Source: Pelagibacterium limicola (GTDB lineage Bacteria > Pseudomonadota > Alphaproteobacteria > Rhizobiales > Devosiaceae). Taken from it: a stretch of 64,000 bases of DNA. Each line of letters opens with the position of its first letter. Positions within the stretch are counted from its first letter, which is position 1. The stretch lies in NCBI RefSeq assembly GCF_015694405.1, contig NZ_JADQDB010000006.1, positions 186,001 to 250,000 of the forward strand, in the 5' to 3' direction. The notes below the pieces were generated by a model. That model had not been told where the DNA came from, searched no databases, and saw nothing but the letters and a program-made list of their open reading frames with translations. Below are positions 1-7,650 of the stretch, piece after piece. The position numbers and the translations under genes were made by a program.

Positions 1-729
1 CACCAGCTTGAGCCCTATGATCCCCAAAAAAGCGAGGATCATCTTGTCGAACGCGGCCTGCGAAAGTTTTGAAGAAAGCCACTGGCCAACCGGCATGAAG
101 ATCATGATCGGGATCAGCGCCAGAAATCCCTGAAGCACCCATTCGGGCTTCAAGAGCCCCGCGATCCAGAGGCTTGGGAGATGCGCGGCGCCGAGCGCCA
201 GAAACATTGCCGATACGGCAAAGACATGTGCATCGCGCAGGAACTTCTGCGCGTGAATGAAGGTGACCCCGATCGGCGCCGAAATCCCCGTCGCCCCCTG
301 CAGGATCCCGGCCCCAAGCCCGGCCGGAATCGCCCAGCGCATGGCAGCATCAGAGCCGACGACAAAGCTCGGGCGCGCGATGCGGAAGACAAAATAGGCA
401 AGAAGCAACGCGCCCAGCGCGATCGAAAGTCCACGCTCGGGCGCGGTCGTCAAAAACCACACGCCGCCCGCAATTCCGACCACGCAGGCAACAAGCATGG
501 GGACAAGGAATTTCATCCCCGGATCGTGCCGCGCCGCGCCGAACTTTACCACCTGCCAGGCATTGGAAAAAAGAATCGGAATGACCAGCACGACGACGGC
601 GTGCTGAAGACCCATCACCGAAGCAATGAACGGCACGGCGATCAACGGCATCCCCATTCCCGTCGCCCCCTTGACCAGCGCGCCCGCACCGACAGCCGCG
701 AAAATGATGGCGAGGGTTGGAAAGTCCAT
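1..729 (-). CDS. TauE/SafE family sulfite/anion exporter (3' end beyond window)
   Basis: Inner-membrane permease of the TauE/SafE (DUF81) family, members of which export sulfite, sulfonates or related sulfur anions. Translation from the ATG at 729 stays open for 243 codons to the window edge, so the C-terminus is missing. The N-terminus reads MDFPTLAIIFAAVGAGALVK and continues with the family's glycine-rich KGATGMGMPLIA stretch; a second such repeat (GILQGATGISAPIG) lies near residue 165, the usual two-repeat plan, with about seven hydrophobic helices visible. It lies 97 bp downstream of the ArsR-type regulator on the same strand and probably shares its transcript. The sulfur context makes sulfite or thiosulfate export likely, but substrate cannot be read from sequence. 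Confidence 0.88.
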   Translation of the reverse strand, partial: MDFPTLAIIFAAVGAGALVKGATGMGMPLIAVPFIASVMGLQHAVVVLVIPILFSNAWQVVKFGAARHDPGMKFLVPMLVACVVGIAGGVWFLTTAPERGLSIALGALLLAYFVFRIARPSFVVGSDAAMRWAIPAGLGAGILQGATGISAPIGVTFIHAQKFLRDAHVFAVSAMFLALGAAHLPSLWIAGLLKPEWVLQGFLALIPIMIFMPVGQWLSSKLSQAAFDKMILAFLGIIGLKLV

Positions 730-826
730 GACGTGCGCTTCCGGAAAGATGAGGCGGGAAATCTGGTTAGCCCATACGGCAAAGGCACACAATTGTCATC
801 GGGCAGACCGGTCCCGAGGGCCGCTT

Positions 827-1141
827 TCAAGTGTCGCTCGGCGTACAGTAGATGCCATAGAGTGCCGTCAGCACTGTTTCCACCGCGTCCGAGGCCAGAG
901 AATAATATATCTGCTGTCCCGCGCGGCGCGTTTTGACAAACCCCAGCGAGCGCAGCTTGGCAAGGTGCTGGGAAAGTGGCGATTGCCCCAGGTCGACCCG
1001 AGCGCTCAATGCGCTCACCGTACACTCGCCCTTGAGCAGGTTGCACAGGATCATCAGCCGTTTGGGATTGCTCATGGCATCGAGAAGGCGCGTCGCCTCT
1101 TCGGCCTTTTCTGCGAGCTTTTCAATTTCCATATTGATCAT
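827..1141 (-). CDS. ArsR-family repressor, BigR/SqrR-like persulfide sensor
   Basis: A 104-residue winged-helix regulator. The DNA-recognition helix is visible as LGQSPLSQHLAKLRSLGFVK (about residues 51-70), followed by the beta-wing (RRAGQQIYYSL). Cysteines are at 33, 40 and 99; Cys40 (in KGEC) and Cys99 (near the C-terminus) sit where BigR/SqrR regulators carry the redox pair that forms a polysulfide bridge and releases DNA. That assignment rests on known family biology plus position. I chose the ATG at 1141 because AGAAG lies 8 nt upstream; ATG at 1132 is an alternative. A longer upstream reading adds residues unrelated to the family. It is divergent from the sulfur-handling genes that start at 1223 and likely represses them. 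Confidence 0.87.
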   Translation of the reverse strand: MINMEIEKLAEKAEEATRLLDAMSNPKRLMILCNLLKGECTVSALSARVDLGQSPLSQHLAKLRSLGFVKTRRAGQQIYYSLASDAVETVLTALYGIYCTPSDT

Positions 1142-1142
1142 C

Positions 1143-1156
1143 TTAGAATCTTCTAA
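1143..1156. promoter_or_regulatory. Hyphenated palindrome, candidate operator of the ArsR/BigR-like repressor
   Basis: TTAGAA-TC-TTCTAA is a perfect 6+6 inverted repeat inside an AT-rich stretch (1143-1168) that contrasts with the GC-rich surroundings. It lies between the divergent regulator and the sulfur genes, and overlaps the regulator's Shine-Dalgarno region. ArsR-family dimers bind such AT-rich inverted repeats; that this one binds is inferred. Confidence 0.55.
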
Positions 1157-1222
1157 TATATGAATATACGGCACAGCACGGGATTTGACCAGCCCCGCGG
1201 CTCCGAACAAAAGGAGATACAC

Positions 1223-1444
1223 TTGACCGCTAATATCGGCCCATACGATCGCCTTATCCGCGCCATTACGGGTATTGCGCTTATAGCCGCTGCTTTTTTC
1301 TCCCGCCTGCCGGTTTTTGACAACCCGGCCCTGCAATGGGGAGCAGCGATCCTCGGCGCGATTCTCATCCTGACGGCCCTGATCCGGTTCTGCCCTCTTT
1401 ATCTTCCCTTACGACTTTCGACCATCAAGGTACGCAACCAATGA
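1223..1444 (+). CDS. DUF2892 (YgaP-like) small inner-membrane protein
   Basis: A 73-residue protein with two predicted transmembrane helices and the DUF2892 signature: an N-terminal YDRLIRAITGIALI segment and a C-terminal RFCPLYLPL segment. DUF2892 proteins often accompany rhodaneses, persulfide dioxygenases and YeeE/YedE transporters. The start is set at TTG 1223 because AAGGAGAT lies directly upstream at 1211-1218; an in-frame extension to 1160 would run into the operator region and looks non-family. The stop overlaps the next ATG (ATGA), so the two are translationally coupled. Exact function is unknown; a role at the membrane in sulfur trafficking is inferred from context. Confidence 0.85.
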   Translation: MTANIGPYDRLIRAITGIALIAAAFFSRLPVFDNPALQWGAAILGAILILTALIRFCPLYLPLRLSTIKVRNQ

Positions 1445-1869
1445 CTGAATTTACTCCGGTCCCGGCGCTGCTCGGCGGCGCCCTGATCGGCGTTTCCGCC
1501 GTCCTTCTCATGGCCTTTCATGGCCGGATTGCCGGAATGACCGGCATCCTGTCAGGCCTCGTCCCTCCGTTCTCCGGCGATTGGGGCTGGCGCGCCGCTT
1601 TTATTGGTGGCGCCGTCTTCGCGCCCGTCCTGCTCGGCGCCGTGGCGGGCGACATGGTCGCCTTTCAAAGCGAGGTTCCGGCACTCTGGCTTGTCCTTGG
1701 CGGCCTGATCGTGGGCGCTGGTGTCTACTATGGGTCCGGCTGCACGTCCGGGCATGGGGTCTGCGGCATCGCACGGCTTTCCCCGCGCTCGATCGTTGCC
1801 ACCTTCGTCTTCATGACTTCGACGGCGGCCACGGTCTATCTGATCCGCCACGTGCTGGGAGGGTTCTAG
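1441..1869 (+). CDS. YeeE/YedE family transporter, first half (PmpA-like)
   Basis: A 142-residue membrane protein of the YeeE/YedE family, whose full-length members import thiosulfate-type sulfur compounds. It carries the characteristic GSGCTSGHGVCGIARLS segment, with both cysteines, near residues 99-115. Only half of a canonical YeeE is present; the following gene supplies the other half, as in the two-protein PmpA/PmpB arrangement. About four hydrophobic helices are visible. Its start overlaps the DUF2892 stop and its stop is one base before the next ATG, so the genes form one translational unit. Substrate is not determined by sequence. Confidence 0.87.
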   Translation: MTEFTPVPALLGGALIGVSAVLLMAFHGRIAGMTGILSGLVPPFSGDWGWRAAFIGGAVFAPVLLGAVAGDMVAFQSEVPALWLVLGGLIVGAGVYYGSGCTSGHGVCGIARLSPRSIVATFVFMTSTAATVYLIRHVLGGF

Positions 1870-1870
1870 G

Positions 1871-2314
1871 ATGATCCGCCTTATCCCCGCCCTTGCGACA
1901 GGCATGATCTTTGGCACTGGCATCGTGCTTTCTGGGATGTCCAACCCTACCAAAGTGCTCAACTTCTTTGACTTTGCCGGAACCTGGGATGCTTCGCTCG
2001 CGCTGGTCATGGCTGCCGCACTCGCTGTGACTGCCATCGGCTATCGCACCGTGCTCAAACGCCCCGCGCCGGTCTTTGACAAGGTTTTCCATCTGCCCTC
2101 GGGGCGCCGGATCGATATCCCGCTTGTCGGCGGTGCCGCGGTTTTCGGTATCGGATGGGGCATTACCGGCTTCTGCCCTGGTGGAGCCATTCCAGCGCTC
2201 GGGCTTTTAGAAGCCGACGCCGTGATTTTCACCGGATCGATGATCGGCGGCATTGCCTTGGCCCGGTTCATCCGCCACACCCGCGCCGCTTCGCTTGCCG
2301 CCCGCTCCGCATAA
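1871..2314 (+). CDS. YeeE/YedE family transporter, second half (PmpB-like, DUF6691)
   Basis: A 147-residue membrane protein that complements the preceding half-transporter. Two family motifs are visible: GTGIVLSGMSNPTKVLNFFD near residues 15-34, and GWGITGFCPGGAIPAL near residues 95-110, with the conserved cysteine of the second pseudo-repeat. About four hydrophobic helices are present. It begins one base after the upstream stop and is followed after 18 bp by the persulfide dioxygenase gene, with AAAGGA in the gap. Together with its partner it probably moves thiosulfate, sulfide or a polysulfide-like species across the inner membrane; the substrate is inferred. Confidence 0.87.
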   Translation: MIRLIPALATGMIFGTGIVLSGMSNPTKVLNFFDFAGTWDASLALVMAAALAVTAIGYRTVLKRPAPVFDKVFHLPSGRRIDIPLVGGAAVFGIGWGITGFCPGGAIPALGLLEADAVIFTGSMIGGIALARFIRHTRAASLAARSA

Positions 2315-2332
2315 AATAAAGGAACCCCCGCA

Positions 2333-3229
2333 ATGCCCGTTCCCCTTCCCTTCACGCCCAATCTCTCGGTCATGCCCGAAGTGGTCGCCTTTTTCGACGA
2401 ACCGACCAACACGATCTCCTATATCGTGCGGGACCCGGCCTCGAACGCCTGCGCGGTGATCGATTCGGTGATGGACATCGATTACGCGGCCGGCCGCATC
2501 ACCTATGACGGCGCCGATCGTATCATCGCCCATATCGAGGAAAAGGGGTGGACGCTCGAATGGCTGATCGAGACCCACGTCCACGCCGACCATCTTTCGG
2601 CCGCGCCCTATATCCAGTCCAAGCTCGGCGGCAGGATCGGGATCGGCGAAAACATCACCATCGTCCAGAACACGTTTGGCAAGATCTTCAACGAAGGCAC
2701 CGAATTCCAGCGCGACGGCTCCCAGTTCGACCGGTTGTTCAAGGACGGCGACAGCTATCGCATCGGCATGATGACGGCCTATGCCATGCACACCCCCGGT
2801 CACACACCTGCCTGCATGACCCATGTCGTGGGCGACGCCGCCTTTGTCGGAGACACCTTGTTCATGCCCGACGGCGGTTCGGCCCGCGCCGACTTCCCCG
2901 GAGGGGACGCCCGTACACTCTACCGTTCGATAAAGCGCGTGCTCGCCCTGCCACGCGAAACCCGGCTCTTCATGTGCCATGACTACGGACCGAACGGGCG
3001 CGACATTCTCTGGGAAACCACCGTTGGCGACGAAATCGACCACAATATCCATGTGGGCAGGGATACCGACGAGGATACGTTCGTGAGGATGCGTGAAGAG
3101 CGCGATGCGACCCTCGCCATGCCGAAACTCATCATCCCTTCGCTACAGGTCAATATGCGTGCCGGCCAGCTTCCCCCCAAGGACGAAGGCGGCGGGACGT
3201 TCCTCAAGGTGCCGGTGAACAAGCTCTGA
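2333..3229 (+). CDS. MBL-fold persulfide dioxygenase, ETHE1/Blh-like
   Basis: A 298-residue metallo-beta-lactamase-fold protein of the ETHE1/Blh group, non-heme iron enzymes that oxidise glutathione persulfide to sulfite and glutathione. Metal-site motifs are visible in order: THVHADH (residues 81-87), HTPGHT (153-158, metal ligand His157), GDTLF (Asp174) and CHDYGP (His216). No DUF442 domain is fused at the N-terminus, unlike the Blh protein of the Agrobacterium/Xylella bigR operon; a separate DUF442 gene follows at 3325. The product sulfite would be a natural substrate for the TauE exporter across the divergent promoter. Assignment is firm for the family, good for the activity. Confidence 0.9.
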   Translation: MPVPLPFTPNLSVMPEVVAFFDEPTNTISYIVRDPASNACAVIDSVMDIDYAAGRITYDGADRIIAHIEEKGWTLEWLIETHVHADHLSAAPYIQSKLGGRIGIGENITIVQNTFGKIFNEGTEFQRDGSQFDRLFKDGDSYRIGMMTAYAMHTPGHTPACMTHVVGDAAFVGDTLFMPDGGSARADFPGGDARTLYRSIKRVLALPRETRLFMCHDYGPNGRDILWETTVGDEIDHNIHVGRDTDEDTFVRMREERDATLAMPKLIIPSLQVNMRAGQLPPKDEGGGTFLKVPVNKL

Positions 3230-3274
3230 TCCGCTCCCCAAACTGACCTCGAACCGCTCCTCCCTCCTTTTCAG

Positions 3275-3317
3275 CCCCCCTTCCGGGGGGAGGAGCACCC
3301 CTTTTCCTTTTTTTGGA
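3275..3317 (+). terminator. Strong C6/G6 hairpin with T-rich tail
   Basis: CCCCCC-TTCC-GGGGGG is followed by AGGAGC and then by two T-rich runs reaching to the next gene's Shine-Dalgarno. A competing longer pairing (GCTCCTCC with GGAGGAGC) is possible. It looks like an intrinsic terminator or a partial read-through site inside the sulfur operon, between the dioxygenase and the DUF442 gene. Confidence 0.55.
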
Positions 3318-3324
3318 GACCCGA

Positions 3325-3684
3325 ATGTTTTCCTTTCTCAAATCAGGGATCGGCTCGCTCAATATGCGCCGGATCGGTGAACACTATGCCGTCATGGGAC
3401 AGATCGCGCCCGCTCAGATCCCCAGCATCGCCCAGGCGGGCTTTAAATCCATCCTCTGCGCTCGCCCCGACGGAGAAGACCACGGCCAGCCCAAATTCGA
3501 CGAGATCGCGGCGGCTGCGAAGGCGGCAGGTATCGAAATCGTTCATATTCCGGTTTCCGGAATGCTTGGCGAGGGCCAGATCATCCGCTTTCACGAGGCG
3601 TGGGAGAAAATGCCCAAGCCCATGCTCGCCTATTGCCGCTCGGGCGGCCGCGCCAGTGCGCTCTACCAGACGCTTTCTCGCTGA
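3325..3684 (+). CDS. DUF442/TIGR01244 phosphatase- or sulfurtransferase-like protein
   Basis: A 119-residue protein of the DUF442 (TIGR01244) family, which has a dual-specificity-phosphatase/rhodanese-like fold. The active-site loop is visible as YCRSGGRAS with Cys104 and Arg110, matching the CX5R signature. In bigR-operon Blh proteins this domain is fused to the dioxygenase and has sulfurtransferase activity; here it is free-standing, 95 bp downstream of the dioxygenase and beyond a hairpin. ATG 3325 is chosen because GGAG lies 6 nt upstream. It probably delivers or removes sulfane sulfur in concert with the dioxygenase. Confidence 0.86.
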   Translation: MFSFLKSGIGSLNMRRIGEHYAVMGQIAPAQIPSIAQAGFKSILCARPDGEDHGQPKFDEIAAAAKAAGIEIVHIPVSGMLGEGQIIRFHEAWEKMPKPMLAYCRSGGRASALYQTLSR

Positions 3685-3692
3685 CCGCCACG

Positions 3693-5432
3693 ATGAGGCT
3701 CAAGACCGTTCTGCCCGTTCTCGATTGGGGTCGGCGCTATAACCGCCAGACTCTCACAAGCGATCTCGTCGCGGCGGTGATCGTTACGATCATGCTCATC
3801 CCCCAGTCGCTGGCCTATGCGCTATTGGCAGGCTTGCCCCCTGAGATGGGCCTTTACGCCTCGATCCTGCCGCTCATCGCCTATGCGCTTTTCGGCACCT
3901 CGACGACGCTCGCCGTCGGCCCGGTCGCCGTCGTGTCCTTGATGACCGCCGCTGCCGTCGGTCGCGTAGCCGCAGAAGGAACGGCCGATTACGCCAGTGC
4001 TGCCATTGTACTCGCCATGCTCTCGGGACTCTTTCTTCTGGCAATGGGCGCGCTCCGCCTCGGCTTCATCGCAAACTTTCTCTCCCACCCGGTCATTGCC
4101 GGTTTTATTACAGCCTCGGGGATCATCATTGCGACCAGCCAGCTCGGCGGTCTTTTGGGCATAACGGTCGGCGGACACGCCATGCCCGAGCTCCTCGCTT
4201 CGCTCCTGGCGCATATCCGTGAGATCAACTGGCCGACGCTGGCGATCGGGGGCCTGTCGCTTGCCCTGCTCTTGTGGATCCGGCTCGACCTTGGGAACTG
4301 GCTCAAACGCTTGTCTGTTCCCGACGGCGCTGCACGCTTGATCGTGCGCGCTGGCCCTGTGCTCGTCATTGCCGTGACCATGGGCCTTTCGGTCTGGCTG
4401 GATCTGGGCCGAAACGGCGTCGCCCTTGTGGGAGACGTGCCGCAAGGCCTGCCGATGCTGTCCTTGCCGGGCATCACCCTCGAATTGATTCTCGCTCTTG
4501 CCCTACCCGCAGCCATTCTCTCGCTCGTGGGGTTCGTCGAATCGGTCTCGGTCGCCCAGACCCTGGCCGCACGGCGCCGCGAGCGAATCGAACCCGATCA
4601 GGAGCTGATCGGGCTTGGCACAGCCAATATCGCAGCCTCGCTTGGGGGCGGCTATCCGGTGACGGGCGGGTTCGCGCGGTCGGTCGTCAATTTCGACGCC
4701 GGCGCCGCAACCCCCGCTGCCGGTGCCTTCACCGCCATCGGCATCGCTCTGGCAACCCTCCTTTTGACCCCATTTCTTGCCATTCTGCCCAAGGCGACAC
4801 TGGCGGCAACCATTGTCGTTGCCGTCCTCAGCCTCATCGACTTCACGATCCTCAAGCGCGCGTGGATATATTCGAAAGCCGATTTCCTCGCCGTCGCCGC
4901 AACGCTGGCCGGTACGCTCGTTTTGGGCGTCGAAACCGGCATTGCGCTGGGTGTCGGTCTTTCGATCATCGTCTTCCTTTACCGCTCCTCGCGTCCCCAC
5001 GCGGCGATTGTCGGCCGGGTGCCTGGAACCGAGCACTTCCGCAATATCAAGCGTCACGCGGTCGAAACCGTCTCCGGCGTGCTCTCGATCCGTGTCGATG
5101 AAAGCCTCTATTTCGCAAATGCCCGCTATCTCGAAGACCTGGTAACCGGGGAGGCGTTAAGGACCGAAGGCCTGACCGACGTCATTCTGATGTGCTCGGC
5201 CGTCAACGCCATTGACATGTCGGCCCTCGAAAGCCTCGAGGCGATCAACGAGCGGCTACGGGACATGAACGTGCGCCTGCACCTTTCCGAGGTCAAAGGA
5301 CCGGTCATGGACCGCCTCGCAACCGCGAGCTTCCTCTCCACCCTCACCGGAAGCGTCCACCTCAGCCAGCATCAGGCCATAAGCCAAATAACTGCCAGCC
5401 GGCAGGGACCAACCGGTACGCAAAAGAGCTGA
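3693..5432 (+). CDS. SulP-family sulfate/anion transporter with STAS domain
   Basis: A 579-residue SLC26/SulP transporter. The N-terminal two-thirds is a multi-helix membrane domain with family motifs IPQSLAYALLAGLPPEMGLY (about residues 33-52) and GTSTTLAVGPVAVVSLMTA; the last ~130 residues form a cytoplasmic STAS domain (LSIRVDESLYFANARYLED and a VNAIDMSALESL segment). Start ATG 3693 lies 9 bp after the upstream stop; no convincing Shine-Dalgarno is visible, so translation may depend on coupling. Transport of sulfate fits the sulfur island, although SulP proteins also carry bicarbonate and other anions. Confidence 0.9.
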   Translation: MRLKTVLPVLDWGRRYNRQTLTSDLVAAVIVTIMLIPQSLAYALLAGLPPEMGLYASILPLIAYALFGTSTTLAVGPVAVVSLMTAAAVGRVAAEGTADYASAAIVLAMLSGLFLLAMGALRLGFIANFLSHPVIAGFITASGIIIATSQLGGLLGITVGGHAMPELLASLLAHIREINWPTLAIGGLSLALLLWIRLDLGNWLKRLSVPDGAARLIVRAGPVLVIAVTMGLSVWLDLGRNGVALVGDVPQGLPMLSLPGITLELILALALPAAILSLVGFVESVSVAQTLAARRRERIEPDQELIGLGTANIAASLGGGYPVTGGFARSVVNFDAGAATPAAGAFTAIGIALATLLLTPFLAILPKATLAATIVVAVLSLIDFTILKRAWIYSKADFLAVAATLAGTLVLGVETGIALGVGLSIIVFLYRSSRPHAAIVGRVPGTEHFRNIKRHAVETVSGVLSIRVDESLYFANARYLEDLVTGEALRTEGLTDVILMCSAVNAIDMSALESLEAINERLRDMNVRLHLSEVKGPVMDRLATASFLSTLTGSVHLSQHQAISQITASRQGPTGTQKS

Positions 5433-5450
5433 TCATTGGATAGAAAAGCA

Positions 5451-5470
5451 AAAGGGCCTTGCGGCCCTTT
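5451..5470 (-). terminator. Intrinsic terminator downstream of tRNA-Gly
   Basis: On the minus strand AAAGGGCC-GCAA-GGCCCTTT forms a perfect 8-bp stem followed by TGCTTTTC. It terminates the tRNA transcript and could also act on the convergent SulP gene. A smaller hairpin (CAAGGC/GCCTTG) lies between it and the tRNA. Confidence 0.75.
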
Positions 5471-5500
5471 GATCCCAAGGCTTTCCGCCTTGAGCAATTT

Positions 5501-5575
5501 TGGAGCGGGCGATGAGATTCGAACTCACGACCCTAACCTTGGCAAGGTTATGCTCTACCCCTGAGCTACGCCCGC
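5501..5575 (-). tRNA. tRNA-Gly (anticodon GCC)
   Basis: The minus strand begins with acceptor GCGGGCG, has D-arm TAGCTCAGGGGTAGAGCA, anticodon loop TTGCCAA (anticodon GCC), T-arm GAGTTCGAATCTC, matching acceptor CGCCCGC, discriminator T and an encoded CCA end. All four stems pair. It decodes GGC/GGU glycine codons, heavily used in this GC-rich genome. Confidence 0.97.
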
Positions 5576-5766
5576 ACTCCACTCGCATGCCCCCTTGGCG
5601 GCACCGCGATGCGCGCCTATATGCCCAACCGCGAGGACAATTGCAACCCATAAATTTGCCCGCTCGCGAACCCGACTTTGCGCCCTTCCGTCCCATGGTG
5701 TAAGGGTCTCGGACATGGATTGCTGCAGGCCCGCGCGGGCCGCCCCAACTGCAACAAGGCAAGAAA

Positions 5767-6714
5767 ATGGACCTGCGTTCGACACCAACCTCCACTTCTC
5801 ACGGCGCTCAGCCGGCCGATGCACCGATAAAGGATTCCGACACTGCCCGTTTTCAGGCCGATGTGCTGGAAGCCTCGCTCAGCCGGCCGGTGCTTGTGGA
5901 TTTCTGGGCCCCGTGGTGCGGGCCGTGCCGGCAGCTGACCCCGGCCCTCGAAAAGGTTGTCACCGCCAATAAGGGCAAAATCGCCCTGGTCAAGATCAAT
6001 GTCGACGAGAACCAAGCGCTGGCCGGACAGATGGGCGTGCAGTCCATCCCGGCCGTGTTCGCCTTTCTTGGCGGGCGGCCGGTCGATGCCTTCATGGGCG
6101 TCAAGCCCGAATCGGAAGTCGCCCGCTTCGCAGACAAGCTGATCGAAGCCGCCGCGCGCGCCGGGATCGGGGGTCCCGACGAGGCCGAGCGGCAAATCTC
6201 TGCGGCACTCGAGGCTGCCGGCGCAGCGCTTGCGGACAAGGACTACCAGCGCGCGTACCAGATCTTTTCCGCCGTTCTCCAGCACGCGCCGGAGACGCCC
6301 GAGGCGGTCATCGGCATCGCCACCATCCAGTTCGAGACCGGCGATCTCGATGGGGCGGAGGAGACACTCAACCTTCTTGCCCCCGACAAGACCGCCCCTG
6401 AGGCAGACGCGCTCCGGAAATCGATCGCCCTCGCGCGCGAGGCCGCCAAGCTCGGCGATCCGGTGGCCCTCGAGGCCCGGCTCACCAACGATCCCGACGA
6501 TCATCAGGCGCGGTTCGATCTTGCCATGATCTTTAACGCGCGCGGCCTCCGGATCGAGGCGGCCACCGAATTGGTCGCCATCATGAAGCGCGATCGCGAA
6601 TGGGCTGACGACGGCGCGCGCAAGAAGCTGCTCGAACTTTTCGAAGCCTGGGGCCCCAAGGATCCAGCGACCGTCAAGGGGCGCCGCCTGCTCTCCTCGG
6701 TGCTGTTTCGCTAA
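5767..6714 (+). CDS. YbbN-like thioredoxin-fold co-chaperone with TPR domain
   Basis: A 315-residue protein with an N-terminal thioredoxin domain (about 25-130) bearing an intact WCGPC active site (Cys51, Cys54) and a C-terminal region (about 150-310) resembling the tetratricopeptide part of YbbN/CnoX. YbbN homologues protect chaperone clients and work with DnaK and GroEL; E. coli YbbN has a SXXC site, whereas this one keeps CXXC and may be redox-active. The length fits the ~300-residue alphaproteobacterial members. It stands alone after the tRNA and is followed by a Lon N-domain gene, as is common in this order. Confidence 0.88.
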   Translation: MDLRSTPTSTSHGAQPADAPIKDSDTARFQADVLEASLSRPVLVDFWAPWCGPCRQLTPALEKVVTANKGKIALVKINVDENQALAGQMGVQSIPAVFAFLGGRPVDAFMGVKPESEVARFADKLIEAAARAGIGGPDEAERQISAALEAAGAALADKDYQRAYQIFSAVLQHAPETPEAVIGIATIQFETGDLDGAEETLNLLAPDKTAPEADALRKSIALAREAAKLGDPVALEARLTNDPDDHQARFDLAMIFNARGLRIEAATELVAIMKRDREWADDGARKKLLELFEAWGPKDPATVKGRRLLSSVLFR

Positions 6715-6752
6715 AGGCACGCGCCCGCGCCCGAAAAGAAAGGACCGGAAAG

Positions 6753-7412
6753 ATGCGCCGACCCGCTTCCATAAGCGACCTGCCGCAAATGCTGGCGCTC
6801 TTCCCGCTTTCGCGCGCGCTTTTGCTGCCCGGAACGCACCGTCCGCTCAATATATTCGAGCCGCGCTTCGTCGAGATGATCGATGATTGTTTGGCCGGCA
6901 ATCGCCTCATCGGGCTGATCCAGCCGCGTGATACCGAAGAGGAAGCGCCCCGGGGGGCCGTACCGCTCGAGCCCGTGGGGTGCATAGGCCGGCTGGTCCA
7001 GTTCGAAGAACAGGCAGAAAACCGCTATCTCGTTGTTTTCGAAGGTGTGTGCCGATTCGAGCCTGTGGAAGAACTTGCCGTAGCCACCCCATATCGGCAG
7101 GCGCGCATTTCAACCGCGAGATTTGCTTCCGATTTCACGCCCGACTTCGGCGCCGACAGGGTCGATCGCAATCGGCTGCTTGCCGTGCTGCGCGAATACG
7201 CCGATTTTGCCCAGATCGAGGTCGATTGGGACGATGTCGAGGACACCGCAACCGGCGAACTCGTCAATCTCGCCGCCATGCTCAGCCCCTACGGCGCCCG
7301 CGAGAAGCAGGCCCTGCTGGAAGCACCGACCGTTTTCGAACGCGCCGAAACCGTCATGGCGCTCGCCGAGATGGAAATGGCGCGTGCCCGAACAGGGGCC
7401 ATCCTGCAATGA
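6753..7412 (+). CDS. Lon substrate-binding (N-terminal) domain protein
   Basis: A 219-residue protein made only of the LON peptidase N-terminal (PUA-like/ASKHA) domain, without AAA+ or protease parts. The segment LFPLSRALLLPGTHRPLNIF near residues 16-35 is the diagnostic start of this domain. Free-standing LON-N proteins are widespread in alphaproteobacteria; their role is not established, though substrate recognition or turnover control is often proposed. Its stop overlaps the next start codon (ATGA), so it is coupled to the UPF0434 gene. Confidence 0.87.
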   Translation: MRRPASISDLPQMLALFPLSRALLLPGTHRPLNIFEPRFVEMIDDCLAGNRLIGLIQPRDTEEEAPRGAVPLEPVGCIGRLVQFEEQAENRYLVVFEGVCRFEPVEELAVATPYRQARISTARFASDFTPDFGADRVDRNRLLAVLREYADFAQIEVDWDDVEDTATGELVNLAAMLSPYGAREKQALLEAPTVFERAETVMALAEMEMARARTGAILQ

Positions 7413-7648
7413 GCGGAGAGGAAAAGCGGCACTCGCTCGATCCGCGGACCCTCGAAATGCTTGTCTGCCCGGTCACCAAGACCCGGCTGGTCCTGTCCCC
7501 GGATAGCACCGAACTGGTCTCGCTGGTCGCCCGCTATGCCTTTCCGATCAGGAAAGGCGTGCCGCTTCTTGTCATCGATGCCGCCCGCAAGATCGACGAG
7601 GATGAAGCCGAGCGGCTCCGCCACCGTCCCGACCCGCAGCCCGACTGA
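7409..7648 (+). CDS. UPF0434/Trm112-like small protein
   Basis: A 79-residue protein of the UPF0434 (Trm112-like) family. The core LEMLVCPVTKTRLVLSPDS and the later YAFPIRKGVPLLV are the two family signatures. In eukaryotes Trm112 activates methyltransferases via a zinc knuckle; as in many proteobacterial members only one cysteine of the knuckle is left here. Translationally coupled to the Lon N-domain gene. Bacterial function is not settled. Confidence 0.87.
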   Translation: MSGEEKRHSLDPRTLEMLVCPVTKTRLVLSPDSTELVSLVARYAFPIRKGVPLLVIDAARKIDEDEAERLRHRPDPQPD

Positions 7649-7650
7649 AC

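Noticed and set aside
181-936. A 251-codon plus-strand frame at the left end
   Set aside because: It lies opposite the TauE/SafE gene, whose minus-strand translation is a convincing membrane protein.
5728-5741. Perfect palindrome GGCCCGCGCGGGCC upstream of the YbbN-like gene
   Set aside because: A self-complementary GC-only 14-mer arises readily in this composition and there is no T-run or known operator match.
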